From positions 248,001-312,000 of the forward strand of contig NZ_JBJURJ010000006.1 in NCBI RefSeq assembly GCF_046098205.1: a stretch of DNA of 64,000 nucleotides, written 5' to 3'. Numbering within the stretch: position 1 is the first letter of the stretch; the number at the start of each line of letters is the position of its first letter. This DNA is from Paenibacillus_AR mesotrionivorans. GTDB lineage: Bacteria > Bacillota > Bacilli > Paenibacillales > NBRC-103111. Both the position numbers and the translations under genes were made by a program. Below are positions 1 to 8,036 of this stretch, piece after piece. The notes under the pieces are model-generated. The model was not told where the DNA came from. It did not search any database and was given only the letters and a program-made list of their open reading frames with translations.

Positions 1-459
1 AGGGAGTTTGCCCGCCGTTTTGCGAATGAGGGTGTGAACCGGATTCTGACCATCGAATCCTCCGGTATTGCACCAGCAATCATGACCGCCCTGGTGATGG
101 AGGTGCCGATGATTTTTGCCCGGAAGCAGAAATCGCTGACCCTCCGTGACGATATCTACGTGCAAGAGGTGTTCTCCTTCACCAAGCAGGAGAAAAACGA
201 GATTACCATTGCCAAAAAATTCATCAAACCCGGGGACCGGGTGCTGATTATCGACGATTTCCTGGCCCATGGGGAAGCGGCCTTCGGGCTGGCCCGGATC
301 GCCGAGCAGGCTGGCGCGGTGGTGGCCGGCATCGGCATCGTTATTGAGAAGTCTTTCCAGCAGGGAGCGGACAAGCTCTCCGCCGCCGGCTACCGGGTGG
401 AATCCCTGGCGCGGATCGCTTCGTTGGACAACAACGAAGTCCGGTTCGTGGAGGAGTAA
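1..459 (+). CDS. xpt: xanthine phosphoribosyltransferase, 3' part
   Basis: This cytoplasmic purine-salvage enzyme converts xanthine and PRPP to XMP. The frame is open from base 1, so the start lies outside the window; about 152 C-terminal residues are present. The visible part carries the IESSGIAPA segment and the PRPP-binding loop VLIIDDFLAHGEA, both typical of Xpt rather than adenine or hypoxanthine transferases. In Bacillus relatives the gene usually follows a purine riboswitch, but that region is not in the window. A hairpin terminator built partly from the local repeat family lies about 180 bp downstream (640-680), and the next gene is convergent. Confidence 0.93.
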   Translation, partial: REFARRFANEGVNRILTIESSGIAPAIMTALVMEVPMIFARKQKSLTLRDDIYVQEVFSFTKQEKNEITIAKKFIKPGDRVLIIDDFLAHGEAAFGLARIAEQAGAVVAGIGIVIEKSFQQGADKLSAAGYRVESLARIASLDNNEVRFVEE

Positions 460-525
460 GCGGGGAGTGAGCGGAAACCGGGAGAGAGTTGGCCCACAAA
501 CCGGTTTACGGGCCTGCCCCAAATT

Positions 526-710
526 GTAACGGCGGCTACAGCCGCTATTTGGCCCAAAACCGGCCTTTGCCAATTCTAACGGCGGCCACAGCCGCTATTC
601 GGAGGAAATGGCCGGGTTGGAGGTTATAAAAGCACAAATAAGGGCGCTCAGTTCCGTTAGAAACTGAAACGCCCTTTTTTAGCTACAATAACGGCTGTGG
701 CTTCCGTTAG
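526..710. repeat. intergenic repeat cluster 1 (TAACGG family)
   Basis: Two near-identical copies of TAACGGCGGCYACAGCCGCT lie at about 528 and 577, each internally palindromic (GCGGC/GCCGC). They are followed by reverse-oriented CAGTTCCGTTAG and GCTTCCGTTAG units near 649-710. This is the first of at least seven clusters in the window. It fills the gap between xpt and the convergent glycosyltransferase gene. Confidence 0.7.
640..680. terminator. bidirectional terminator between xpt and glycosyltransferase gene
   Basis: Arms AAGGGCG (640-646) and CGCCCTT (670-676) with an inner AGTT/AACT pair form a stem followed by a T run on the plus strand; the minus strand reads CGCCCTTATTT. The loop contains the TCCGTTAG repeat core, so the terminator is made from a member of the repeat family. 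Confidence 0.7.
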
Positions 711-751
711 ATTTCCCCGCTGTTGCACGTTATCCAACCGAATCACACTGT

Positions 752-1942
752 TTACAGCATCCGGGTTCTGCTCTGCAGGGCCTTCTCCTGAGCGTCTCCG
801 CATTGCTCCCCCAGGAAAACGTCGAAGTCCCGGGTAATCGCCCCGTAGCGGAACTGCTCCTTGGCCCGCTTGTAGCCGGTTTCGGCCAGTCGCTCCGCCA
901 GCGCCGGGTTCTCCCGCAGCCGGATTACTGCTTGGGCAATGGCCTCTGTCGAGGACGGGTCTACGATCAGCCCCGTCTCCCCGTCCAGCACCGCCTCTAC
1001 CACACCGCCGGAGTTGCCGCCGATCACCGGCTTGCCGCAGCTGGAGGCCTCCATGTAGACGATGCCGAAGCCCTCCACATCCCCCTCCGCTGCGATATAA
1101 CGGCTGGGCATCACGAACACATCGCACAGATTATAATACTTCACCAAATCCTCATCAGCGGCGCGGCCCGCAAACACCACACAGTCCGACACTCCGGTTT
1201 CCTTAACTAACCGCTCCAAAGCCTCTCGCTCCGGCCCGCCCCCTACGATGAGATACACCGCGTCAGGGATTGCTTTGCGGATTTCCGGCATGGCCCGGAT
1301 TACCATATCGAAGCCCTTGCGGCCCACCAGCCGCCCAAGGGTCATGAGCACATATTTACCTTCCAGGCCGTGCTTGCGGATCAGCGCCGGGTCCTTCTCC
1401 ATCCGGTCATACTGCTCCTCCACACCGGGATAGACCACCTGGAGCCGCTCTGCCTTGACGCCCAGCTCCATCATCAGCTTTTTCACGTAGGCGCTGTTGA
1501 CGATCACCGCATCCGCCCGCTGGAGAATGGCCTTCACAATACTCCGCAGCACCGCATACCGGGTCAGCTTCAGCACATCCATACCGTGGACCGAAACCCC
1601 GTATTTCCGGCCGCGAAACACACTTTGGAACCACCCGATCAGCCCGTACAGAATATATCCGTACACCGTGATATCGATGTTCTCTTCCTTGATCACCCGG
1701 CCCACCTGGGGAATCATCCGCAGGGTATGCCAGGCACTGACCTTCTCATCTTGCAAAAAAGACTTCCGGATCACCTTGAAGGCTTGTCCCGCGTCGAAGG
1801 CGGGCGCCCCCTTGTAATCCGAGGCGAACACCGTGATCTTGTGCCCGGAATGCCGGCACAGATTATAATAATAGTTCTGCATGCCGCCGACTCCCGGCGG
1901 GAATACCCCGGCGACAAGCAGAACGTTGCGTTTTTTCATCAT
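752..1942 (-). CDS. glycosyltransferase family 4 protein
   Basis: A 396-residue GT-B-fold glycosyltransferase that probably transfers a sugar from a nucleotide-sugar donor to a lipid or polysaccharide acceptor at the inner membrane face. The N-terminal part has FPPGVGGMQ, the donor-loop side has GRLVGRKG near residue 203, and the family EX7E motif is seen as EGFGIVYME at residues 290-298. The start overlaps the stop of the upstream flippase-like gene by one base (TGATG), so the two are very likely translationally coupled. A second ATG three bases later is an equally possible start. The acceptor and donor cannot be read from sequence. Confidence 0.9.
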   Translation of the reverse strand: MMKKRNVLLVAGVFPPGVGGMQNYYYNLCRHSGHKITVFASDYKGAPAFDAGQAFKVIRKSFLQDEKVSAWHTLRMIPQVGRVIKEENIDITVYGYILYGLIGWFQSVFRGRKYGVSVHGMDVLKLTRYAVLRSIVKAILQRADAVIVNSAYVKKLMMELGVKAERLQVVYPGVEEQYDRMEKDPALIRKHGLEGKYVLMTLGRLVGRKGFDMVIRAMPEIRKAIPDAVYLIVGGGPEREALERLVKETGVSDCVVFAGRAADEDLVKYYNLCDVFVMPSRYIAAEGDVEGFGIVYMEASSCGKPVIGGNSGGVVEAVLDGETGLIVDPSSTEAIAQAVIRLRENPALAERLAETGYKRAKEQFRYGAITRDFDVFLGEQCGDAQEKALQSRTRML

Positions 1943-2847
1943 CAGGCGGCCATCCTTTTCCGAATAAGATCAATGCTGTTCAGCAGGGTGAAAAGCACCA
2001 GCTCCCCCATCAGATTCCAGATGCGCGTAATAATCGAAATCTGGGTCGCCACCGGTACAGGCACCTGGAAGGAAAGCAGGAACACCAGCGCCCCCTCGCG
2101 TATGCCGATGCCGCCGGGCAGCGGACTGATCAGGCCAATCAGCCACGAAACGGCAAAAATCCCCGCCGCCGTAACAATGTTAACTGACTCCACGCCGAAG
2201 GTCTGCAGCAGGAGCCAGAAGGCAATCCCCTGGAGCAGATGGCTCAGGAAATAATAGGACAAATACAGGAAAAACCGCTCCCTCGGCAAGGAAAGCTCCA
2301 TTCCCCGGAAGCGTTTGGACAGCTTATGGATCATCTTTTGGCTGAATACCCGCACGGGCTCGTAAAAGAAATAAGCAATAGGCAGCAGCACCGCCACCGC
2401 CAGCAGCACCGGCAGGAAGATAAAGTGGAAGCTGTAGAGCAGAATAATGCCGTAGATCACCGACACAATGCCCAGCATCATATTTTCATAGAGAATCGCC
2501 GTCATCTGGGTTCCCAATACTACGCCGTGTTTACTGGTCAGATACACCCGCCCCACCAGGTTCCAGAAGCCGCCGGGCAGATACTTGGCGAACTGGGAGG
2601 TCATATAGATGACCAGCCCCCGGTAAGAGGAAATCTGCTTGCCGGAGTCATTCAGGATCTGGACCCAGATCCAGGCCTGCACCGCCAGGAAAACCACGAA
2701 GATGGACAACGCCAGATAAAAAAAACTCTTGGCTTGCAAGAGGTAGTCCACAATGTCCATGGGCCTCATTTTGAGGTTGACCACAATAAAATAGACGGTC
2801 GCCACCAGAACCACGACCTTCAATACGTTCAAAAGCTTTTTCTTCAT
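1942..2847 (-). CDS. lysylphosphatidylglycerol synthase TM region/UPF0104 family membrane protein
   Basis: About 301 residues with seven to eight membrane segments, ending in the SPLPGGIGIREGALVF motif typical of the flippase-like family (related to the MprF membrane domain and AglD). No aminoacyl-transferase domain is present, so it is not a full MprF. The chosen ATG at 2847 has AAAGGA eight bases upstream; an in-frame longer start lacks this. It forms a two-gene operon with the following glycosyltransferase, which fits a glycolipid synthesis and translocation pair, but that is inference. Confidence 0.85.
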   Translation of the reverse strand: MKKKLLNVLKVVVLVATVYFIVVNLKMRPMDIVDYLLQAKSFFYLALSIFVVFLAVQAWIWVQILNDSGKQISSYRGLVIYMTSQFAKYLPGGFWNLVGRVYLTSKHGVVLGTQMTAILYENMMLGIVSVIYGIILLYSFHFIFLPVLLAVAVLLPIAYFFYEPVRVFSQKMIHKLSKRFRGMELSLPRERFFLYLSYYFLSHLLQGIAFWLLLQTFGVESVNIVTAAGIFAVSWLIGLISPLPGGIGIREGALVFLLSFQVPVPVATQISIITRIWNLMGELVLFTLLNSIDLIRKRMAA

Positions 2848-3133
2848 AACCGCATCCTTTCTCTGTATGAAAGGGAGCCATTCCGCTGCCTGCAAAGTAA
2901 TACCATCATTGTACACATCTTCATACCCACGCGCAACGAAGGCAAGCCCGCCCTAACCCGCAGTTTCCTTAGGAAAACCGCCGCTTTATTATCCATCGTT
3001 TCCAAAATCCCGCCTTCTAAGCCATCCAACAGGGTATGGGCATATGCCTACAAAAGTGACTTTGGTGCTTCTTAAATTTTTCTTAAGGTGTATACTGCTT
3101 TCTATAACAGTCGGAACAAAGGAGGAATACGCG

Positions 3134-3649
3134 ATGTACATACGTGTACTTGAAAAAGAAGATGCTGCGCTCTACCAGGAGCTCCGGCTTATGGGGTTAC
3201 AGCAATGTCCCGAGGCCTTCGGCTCGGATTACGACAGGGAGGTCCGTTTCAGCAGGGAAACGGTGATCGAACGGCTTCAGCCTGTGGACGACCAACAGGC
3301 CACGGTGGGAGCTTTTGGAGAGGACGGCCGGTTATGGGGCATTGCTGCGGCTATCCGTATGGGAACGGTGAAAGAGCGGCATAAGGCAGATGTCTGCCGG
3401 GTGTTTGTCCATCCGGAGGTCAGAGGCGGTGGAGCAGCCCGTCAGTTAATGACGGAGCTGATCCGGCTGGCCCAAGGCTGGACGGGGGTGGAGCAGCTGA
3501 GGCTGGCGGTAAATGCAGCCAACGAACCCGCCCGGCGGCTTTATATGGCCTTGGGTTTCCAGGTATACGGCACCGAGCGGGAGTCGCTGAAGTGGAACGG
3601 TGTGTATTACGACGAGGAATTGATGGTTTTGCGGCTTGTAAAGGCATAA
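3134..3649 (+). CDS. GNAT family N-acetyltransferase
   Basis: A 171-residue acetyl-CoA-dependent acetyltransferase. The core has the motif A acetyl-CoA loop (VFVHPEVRGGGAARQLM, R/Q-x-x-G-x-G/A type) and the C-terminal NEPARRLYMALGFQ helix-strand of the fold. The substrate is unknown. The start is fixed by AAAGGAGG ten bases upstream of the ATG; a longer frame exists but has no ribosome binding site. A TATACT box at 3091 is a possible -10 element with no clear -35 partner. It stands alone and converges with the next gene across a repeat-filled gap. Confidence 0.88.
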   Translation: MYIRVLEKEDAALYQELRLMGLQQCPEAFGSDYDREVRFSRETVIERLQPVDDQQATVGAFGEDGRLWGIAAAIRMGTVKERHKADVCRVFVHPEVRGGGAARQLMTELIRLAQGWTGVEQLRLAVNAANEPARRLYMALGFQVYGTERESLKWNGVYYDEELMVLRLVKA

Positions 3650-3711
3650 TGGGAGATTTAGGCCGCGTGATTCTGGGCCGCGTGGGGATGCGGGCTATAA
3701 TGGAACACGCC

Positions 3712-3955
3712 ATAACGGAACTAAGCGACTGTTAGAAGCTAATATCCGGCTTTTATCGCGTGTAACGGAACTCACCGACTCTTACAGGGGTCCCCATGCG
3801 CAGAAGTGGATGAATATCAGGCCTAAGAGCTTCTGAGTTCCGTTACATTTTCAAAACCGCCGATTTGAGCCGCTAAGAGCTTCTGAGTTCCGTTACATTT
3901 TCAAAACCGCCGATTTGAGCCGCTAAGAGCTTCTGAATTCCGTTACAGCAAAACT
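3712..3955. repeat. intergenic repeat cluster 2 with 50-bp tandem repeat
   Basis: Plus-oriented TAACGGAACTAAGCGACTGTTAG (about 3713) and TAACGGAACTCACCGACTCTTA (about 3771) are followed by reverse-oriented CTAAGAGCTTCTGAGTTCCGTTA. The reverse unit lies in an exact 50-bp tandem array: copies start at 3823, 3873 and 3923, the first two essentially identical and the third partial. It sits between two convergent GNAT genes. Confidence 0.85.
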
Positions 3956-4034
3956 GTAAGCTGTCTGGATCGGCTGTTCTGCTGCTACCTCTACTCCTGC
4001 CGCTCCTTCCACCGCCGCTCCTTCTACCCCAACT

Positions 4035-4115
4035 GCTCCTCCTACCCCTGCTGCTCCTCCTACCCCTGCTGCTCCTCCTACCCCTGCTGCTCCTCCTACT
4101 CCTGCTGCTCCTACT
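4035..4115. repeat. 18-bp tandem repeat, codon-phased on minus strand
   Basis: The unit GCTCCTCCTACCCCTGCT is repeated about 4.5 times with strict 18-bp period from 4035. On the minus strand it reads as a Gly/Ala/Val hexapeptide repeat (AGVGGA-like) in an open frame at about 3923-4126 that starts with TTG ten bases after the neighbouring GNAT stop. There is no convincing ribosome binding site and the frame ends inside the 50-bp repeats, so I do not call it a gene. Confidence 0.75.
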
Positions 4116-4135
4116 AAATCTTCCAATCCTGCCGC

Positions 4136-4804
4136 TTAGATAGGCAATAACGGAATCTGCTGCCGGGTGCCGGCTTTTTCTACCATCTCCGTCCATGCGG
4201 CGGGTTTGTTAGGCAGAATGGCGTAGTAGGTGGTGAGGAATTGTGCTACCAGGCTGCCGGGCAATGTATCCGTCTCTTCATAGGGAAGATAACACAGGTC
4301 CAGCTCCCCTACCGCCTCTCCGTCACCCAGCCAGGAGGGATGGACATAGTCCATGTCCAGCTTGCGGTAGCCCAGATGAGCCAGCACCTCACGACGGACA
4401 AAAGGGTCCATCGGCTTAATCCCGCCGAAGCTGTGATCCTGAATCAGGTAGGGGTTATAGATTTCGGCGAACATGCCCTTCAGCCTCCGGCCGCTGCCTA
4501 CCGCCCATTCGTTTAGTTCCTGCTGCCTGCGCTGCGCCAGAAACGGACCGATCCCCAGCCCCTCCCGCCCGATTATCGTAAAATCCGTCATCGCCACTTC
4601 CATCTCCGGGTAATAGCGGTATTCCGTGGCACCCACCACCTGGCCCCGCTCCACGGCAACATACACCCGCAGACCGTTATCCTGCAGCGGCTCCTCCCAC
4701 AGGGGCGCCTCGAGCACCTCCTCCGGGGGAAACACCTCCTGCATCAGACGGTGCATCGCCGCAAAATAAGGATCATGAATGGATGTGATCCGGATAAATT
4801 CCAT
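4136..4804 (-). CDS. GNAT-like acetyltransferase domain protein
   Basis: A 222-residue protein whose N-terminal half resembles the GNAT fold: VYVAVERGQVVGATEYRY strands, then an acetyl-CoA-like turn (GREGLGIGPFLAQRRQ), then conserved GGIKPMDPFVRREVL and LGYRKLDMDY segments. Substrate unknown. The ATG at 4804 is chosen because AAGGAGGAG lies about ten bases upstream; the seven-codon-longer frame is less likely. The 3' end contains CAGATTCCGTTA, which looks like a decayed copy of the repeat that fills the adjoining intergenic region. Confidence 0.75.
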   Translation of the reverse strand: MEFIRITSIHDPYFAAMHRLMQEVFPPEEVLEAPLWEEPLQDNGLRVYVAVERGQVVGATEYRYYPEMEVAMTDFTIIGREGLGIGPFLAQRRQQELNEWAVGSGRRLKGMFAEIYNPYLIQDHSFGGIKPMDPFVRREVLAHLGYRKLDMDYVHPSWLGDGEAVGELDLCYLPYEETDTLPGSLVAQFLTTYYAILPNKPAAWTEMVEKAGTRQQIPLLPI

Positions 4805-4865
4805 GGATATGTCTCCTCCTTGCAATTATGGCTGACGCCGATTGCCTGCTATTGTTACGGCGGTA

Positions 4866-4938
4866 GTTGGCGCATCTGGTTAAACACCGGTTATAGCACC
4901 CTTTTGAAACTACCGGTTGGCGCATCTGGTTAAACACC
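4866..4938. repeat. 23-bp direct repeat pair, 50 bp apart
   Basis: GTTGGCGCATCTGGTTAAACACC occurs at 4866-4888 and again at 4916-4938. The pair lies directly upstream (on the minus strand) of the GNAT-like gene that starts at 4804 and continues into related TTGAAGCATTTG/GAGCATTTTTTGAA sequence. Confidence 0.8.
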
Positions 4939-5003
4939 TGTTGAAGCATTTGTTGGAGCATTTTTTGAAACACTTTTGAACATCTGTCCGAAATAGGTGA
5001 ACT

Positions 5004-5178
5004 CGATTTTTCATATTTAATTCTGCCTTGGCGTCGGTTTTCGTGCATTGTAGTCGGTTTTTCATATACATTCTGGCCGTTTCCCTGTCCTGTCCAGGCC
5101 GTTTTTGTATATGATTTTTCATATTTAATTGCCAAAAATGAGCGGCGAGCGGCTTTTATACTCGATTTTTCATATACA
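5004..5178. repeat. ATATGAAAAATCG repeat element, four copies
   Basis: The plus-strand motif CGATTTTTCATATWYA occurs at 5004, 5055, 5113 and 5163, at intervals of 51, 58 and 50 bp. The gap between the two genes (4805-5353, about 550 bp) otherwise shows no supported gene. A minus-strand open frame through it (about 4910-5122) would encode repeated MKNR steps and a CxxxC-spaced tail, and is treated as a by-product of the repeats. Confidence 0.7.
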
Positions 5179-5353
5179 AATAGGTGCAGCAATGGGAGCG
5201 GAGACGTATAGCTGCAGCAATAGTAGGTATGTACCTCAACATCCGCGTAGCTCACCGGGTTGCACCATCCATAGGCTAGTATTCTACGACTTTCACGCCG
5301 GCCCTTATCTAGCCCCTTCAGTTCCATGGGCCCCGTTTACCGCCCCCTCCCCA

Positions 5354-6040
5354 TCAACGTGCGCCGTCTATCCCCTCACCGTTCAAAAACGGGTTCCGCC
5401 ACTCCATCAGCACCGCATGGTTCAGCGACTCCTCATCCTCCAGGTAGTTGTCCAGCACCGCCACCGGCGTCCGGCCGCAGCGCAGGAGGAAGGTAATCAC
5501 CGGGTCCTTCAGCCGCCCGGCCAGCACCTCCTCTAGATACTGCTGCGGAGTCAACCGGTCCGCCCACTTATAGTAGCCCGACATCGCGCCGCCCAACAGA
5601 CGCTCCAGTCCAAGCTGCACCACCACCTCGTACATGGTCTGCATCATCCACTTGCCCAACCCCAGCTTCCGGTAACGGGGCGAGACGCTAATATCCACCA
5701 CATACAGGCTGTTACCTTGGGGGTTATGGGTACGGATGTACCCCTCGTCTGTGATCTCCGCCCAGGTATGCTGCGGATGGCCTTCGTCATAGGCCACCAC
5801 CAGCCCGGTCATGGACCCGGCCAGCTCCCCCTCCACCTCCAAACACAGCGCCCCTTCCGGAAAAAGCGACACATGGTTGGCCAGCTGCTCCTTGTTCCAC
5901 CACAGCTCCGAAGGAAACGGCGGCGGAAAGCATTCCGCCTGAATGCGGATGAGCCCGTCGAAGTCCCTCTCCGTATACCGCCGGATCACCGTCCGGTGGG
6001 GCTGACCCTCCGGGGTAAACGTGTATAATTCCTTTATCAT
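5354..6040 (-). CDS. GNAT family N-acetyltransferase next to nitrilase-family gene
   Basis: A 228-residue acetyltransferase with VVDISVSPRYRKLGLGKWMMQ, the motif A acetyl-CoA loop. It starts 20 bases after the stop of the upstream carbon-nitrogen hydrolase; GAAAGGAA precedes the ATG at 6040. In many bacteria a GNAT domain and a nitrilase-superfamily domain are fused in one polypeptide; here the two are adjacent, co-directional and probably co-transcribed, which suggests a joint role. The C-terminal part (residues about 165-228) has extra sequence beyond the GNAT core. Substrate unknown. Confidence 0.85.
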   Translation of the reverse strand: MIKELYTFTPEGQPHRTVIRRYTERDFDGLIRIQAECFPPPFPSELWWNKEQLANHVSLFPEGALCLEVEGELAGSMTGLVVAYDEGHPQHTWAEITDEGYIRTHNPQGNSLYVVDISVSPRYRKLGLGKWMMQTMYEVVVQLGLERLLGGAMSGYYKWADRLTPQQYLEEVLAGRLKDPVITFLLRCGRTPVAVLDNYLEDEESLNHAVLMEWRNPFLNGEGIDGAR

Positions 6041-6060
6041 AAAAACGCCATTCCTTTCCC

Positions 6061-6924
6061 CTACATCGACGTCCAATCGGGATACAAATCCGTCCGGCGG
6101 TCCCGCCACGTAGTTACGCTGCCCCGCTGGCGGACCTCCTCCAGCAGGCTCAAATCCAGATCAGCCGTGACGATCATATCATCATTGATTTCCCCCTCGG
6201 CCAGTACCCCCCGGGGAGGAAACGGGATGTCGTTGGGGCTTAAGATCGCGGCCTGGCCATAGTTGGCCCGCATAAAGTCCACATTTTCCAAAGCGCCCAC
6301 CGTTCCAGTCGTCACCACATAAATCTGGTTCTCCACCGTCCGGGCATGGCAGGAATAACGCACCCGGTAAAACCCGTGCCGGTCATCGGTGCAGGACGGG
6401 CAAAAAATCACATCCGCCCCCGCGGCGCGCACCATCCGCACAATCTCCGGGAACTCGATGTCGTAGCAGGTCAGAATGCCGATCCGCCCTTTGGCCGTAT
6501 CGAACACCCGCACCCCGTCCCCGGCGCTCATCCGCCATTCGGTGACCTCGGTCGGCGTAATATGCAGCTTGTCCTGACGCTCCACCCGGCCGTCGGGATA
6601 AAATAGGTGGGCCGTATTGTACAGCCGTCCCTCCCGCTCCGTCACATGGGTGCCCCCGATAATGTGCACGCCGTGGGTCTGTGCCAGCCCCCGAAACAAG
6701 GCCGTATACTGCTCCGTAAAACCCGGTAGCGCATGAATGGGCAGCCCTTCCCCTGCACCGTTGCCGATGGACAGAAGCTGGGTCGTAAAAAACTCCGGGA
6801 ACAAAATAAACTCGGACCCGTATTCCATCGCCGTTTTCACATAATGCTCCGACTGTCTGGCGAAATCCTGAAACCCCTCCGCCTTGCGAAGCCGGTATTG
6901 TACGGCGGATACCCGCATTTTCAA
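6061..6924 (-). CDS. carbon-nitrogen hydrolase (nitrilase superfamily)
   Basis: A 287-residue amidase-type hydrolase. The complete Glu-Lys-Cys triad is visible: E44 in LFPEFF, K120 in RQDKLHITPTE and C154 in GILTCYDIEFPE. The length is normal for single-domain members. It lies 65 bases downstream of the patatin-like gene and 20 bases upstream of a GNAT gene on the same strand, so a three-gene operon is likely. The fused nitrilase-GNAT proteins known from other bacteria support a functional link with the GNAT neighbour. The amide substrate cannot be told. Confidence 0.9.
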   Translation of the reverse strand: MKMRVSAVQYRLRKAEGFQDFARQSEHYVKTAMEYGSEFILFPEFFTTQLLSIGNGAGEGLPIHALPGFTEQYTALFRGLAQTHGVHIIGGTHVTEREGRLYNTAHLFYPDGRVERQDKLHITPTEVTEWRMSAGDGVRVFDTAKGRIGILTCYDIEFPEIVRMVRAAGADVIFCPSCTDDRHGFYRVRYSCHARTVENQIYVVTTGTVGALENVDFMRANYGQAAILSPNDIPFPPRGVLAEGEINDDMIVTADLDLSLLEEVRQRGSVTTWRDRRTDLYPDWTSM

Positions 6925-6989
6925 TGGAACCCCTCCTGTCCGCCGCCGGCCATCAGCCCGCAGCCCGTTATGCCGTTATGGTACCAAAG

Positions 6990-7859
6990 TTATCCGCCCT
7001 CCGCCACTTTCCGGATACTGTCCATGTTGGCCTTGGCACATTCGTAGCCCAGCTCCATACAGCGGTCCGCACAGGGGAAGTCAAGGATGCCGATGGAGCC
7101 CAGCTCCGGGGAGAGGATCAGCTCCGGGTAGCCGGAATCCGCCTGGGACATCCGGTGCAGACCGAGACTGACCGACCGGGACAAAATGGAGGAAAAGCTC
7201 CACTTGGACAGGTGCAGGGGCGCCACCGTCACCAAATCCACCGCCACAATCCGCTTGGCGCCCATAGCCTTCAGAGCAGCGGCCGGACAGTTGTCCATCA
7301 GGCCTCCGTCCACCAGCAGCCGCTCCCCCATACGCACCGGCCGGAAAATGCCGGGAATGGACATGCTGGCCATGACCGCATGGGCCAGACTTCCGTCCGG
7401 GACCACCTCACAATGGGGGCCAAGAATGCCCGTTTCCGCAGGACGGTTGGCGAACAGCACCTGGCAGCCCGCCGCCAGATCCGTGGCTGCCACCGCAAAG
7501 GGCAGCTGCAGCTCTCCGATCCGGCGGTCCCCAAGCAGCTCCTCCAGCAGCTTGGCCAGCCGTTTGCCGCGGATGAGCCCCGGCAGGGAGCCCTTCGGGG
7601 CCAGCCAACGGCATGCCAGGCCGGCATAATCCACATCCATCAGCCTGGCGCTGAGCCGGGAGGTCAGCACTGCCAGCTCCCGTGCGGTGGCACCGCAGGC
7701 CACCATAGCTGCGGCCAAGGCTCCCGCGCTAGTTCCGGCTACCGCCTGAACCGGGATGCCCTCCTCCTCCAGCGCCCGGACCACTCCGGCGTGGCAGCAG
7801 CCTGTTACCCCTCCTCCGCCCAATGCCAGCGCGATGCCCCTTTGCTGCTCCTGCTTCAC
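6990..7859 (-). CDS. patatin-like phospholipase family protein
   Basis: A 289-residue predicted lipid acyl hydrolase with a Ser-Asp dyad: oxyanion-hole GGGGVTG at 14-20, nucleophile S44 in GTSAG, and D184 in the DGG motif (LLVDGGLMDN). It matches the bacterial RssA/YlbK-like group in size. It probably acts on membrane or short-chain esters; the lipid is unknown. It is the first gene of a likely operon with the nitrilase and GNAT genes. The two cysteines straight after the glycine-rich loop are unusual but outside the dyad. Confidence 0.9.
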   Translation of the reverse strand: MKQEQQRGIALALGGGGVTGCCHAGVVRALEEEGIPVQAVAGTSAGALAAAMVACGATARELAVLTSRLSARLMDVDYAGLACRWLAPKGSLPGLIRGKRLAKLLEELLGDRRIGELQLPFAVAATDLAAGCQVLFANRPAETGILGPHCEVVPDGSLAHAVMASMSIPGIFRPVRMGERLLVDGGLMDNCPAAALKAMGAKRIVAVDLVTVAPLHLSKWSFSSILSRSVSLGLHRMSQADSGYPELILSPELGSIGILDFPCADRCMELGYECAKANMDSIRKVAEGG

Positions 7860-8036
7860 GGGAACCCTCCTTTTTTATGGATGATGCTTATAGGGTTTCC
7901 GAACTGCCGGGACTTTACCGGAAGAAACGGTTATATCGGTGTTTCACCTAGAAGTCCGGGCTTTCACCGGGTATAATAAAATGAAGACTATTATTGAAGC
8001 AATCCGCAGGATAAGAATAAAGGAGGCCAAAACCCG

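Noticed and set aside
1370..2254. Open frame of 294 codons antisense to the glycosyltransferase and flippase genes
   Set aside because: Shadow of two recognised genes; no start signal or motif.
3823..3947. Possible CRISPR array
   Set aside because: The 50-bp copies are tandem and identical throughout, with no unique spacers, and no cas gene is nearby. The same holds for the 30-, 36/38- and 52-bp arrays.
3873..4196. Arg/Ser-rich minus-strand frame over the 18-bp repeats
   Set aside because: It runs through repeats and into the 3' end of the GNAT-like gene in another frame; no start signal. Low-complexity translation of tandem repeats.
4773..5327. Minus-strand frame of 184 codons with repeated YEKS/MKN segments
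   Set aside because: The amino-acid repeats come from the ATATGAAAAATCG element; it overlaps the ribosome binding site and 5' end of the GNAT-like gene and has no start signal of its own.
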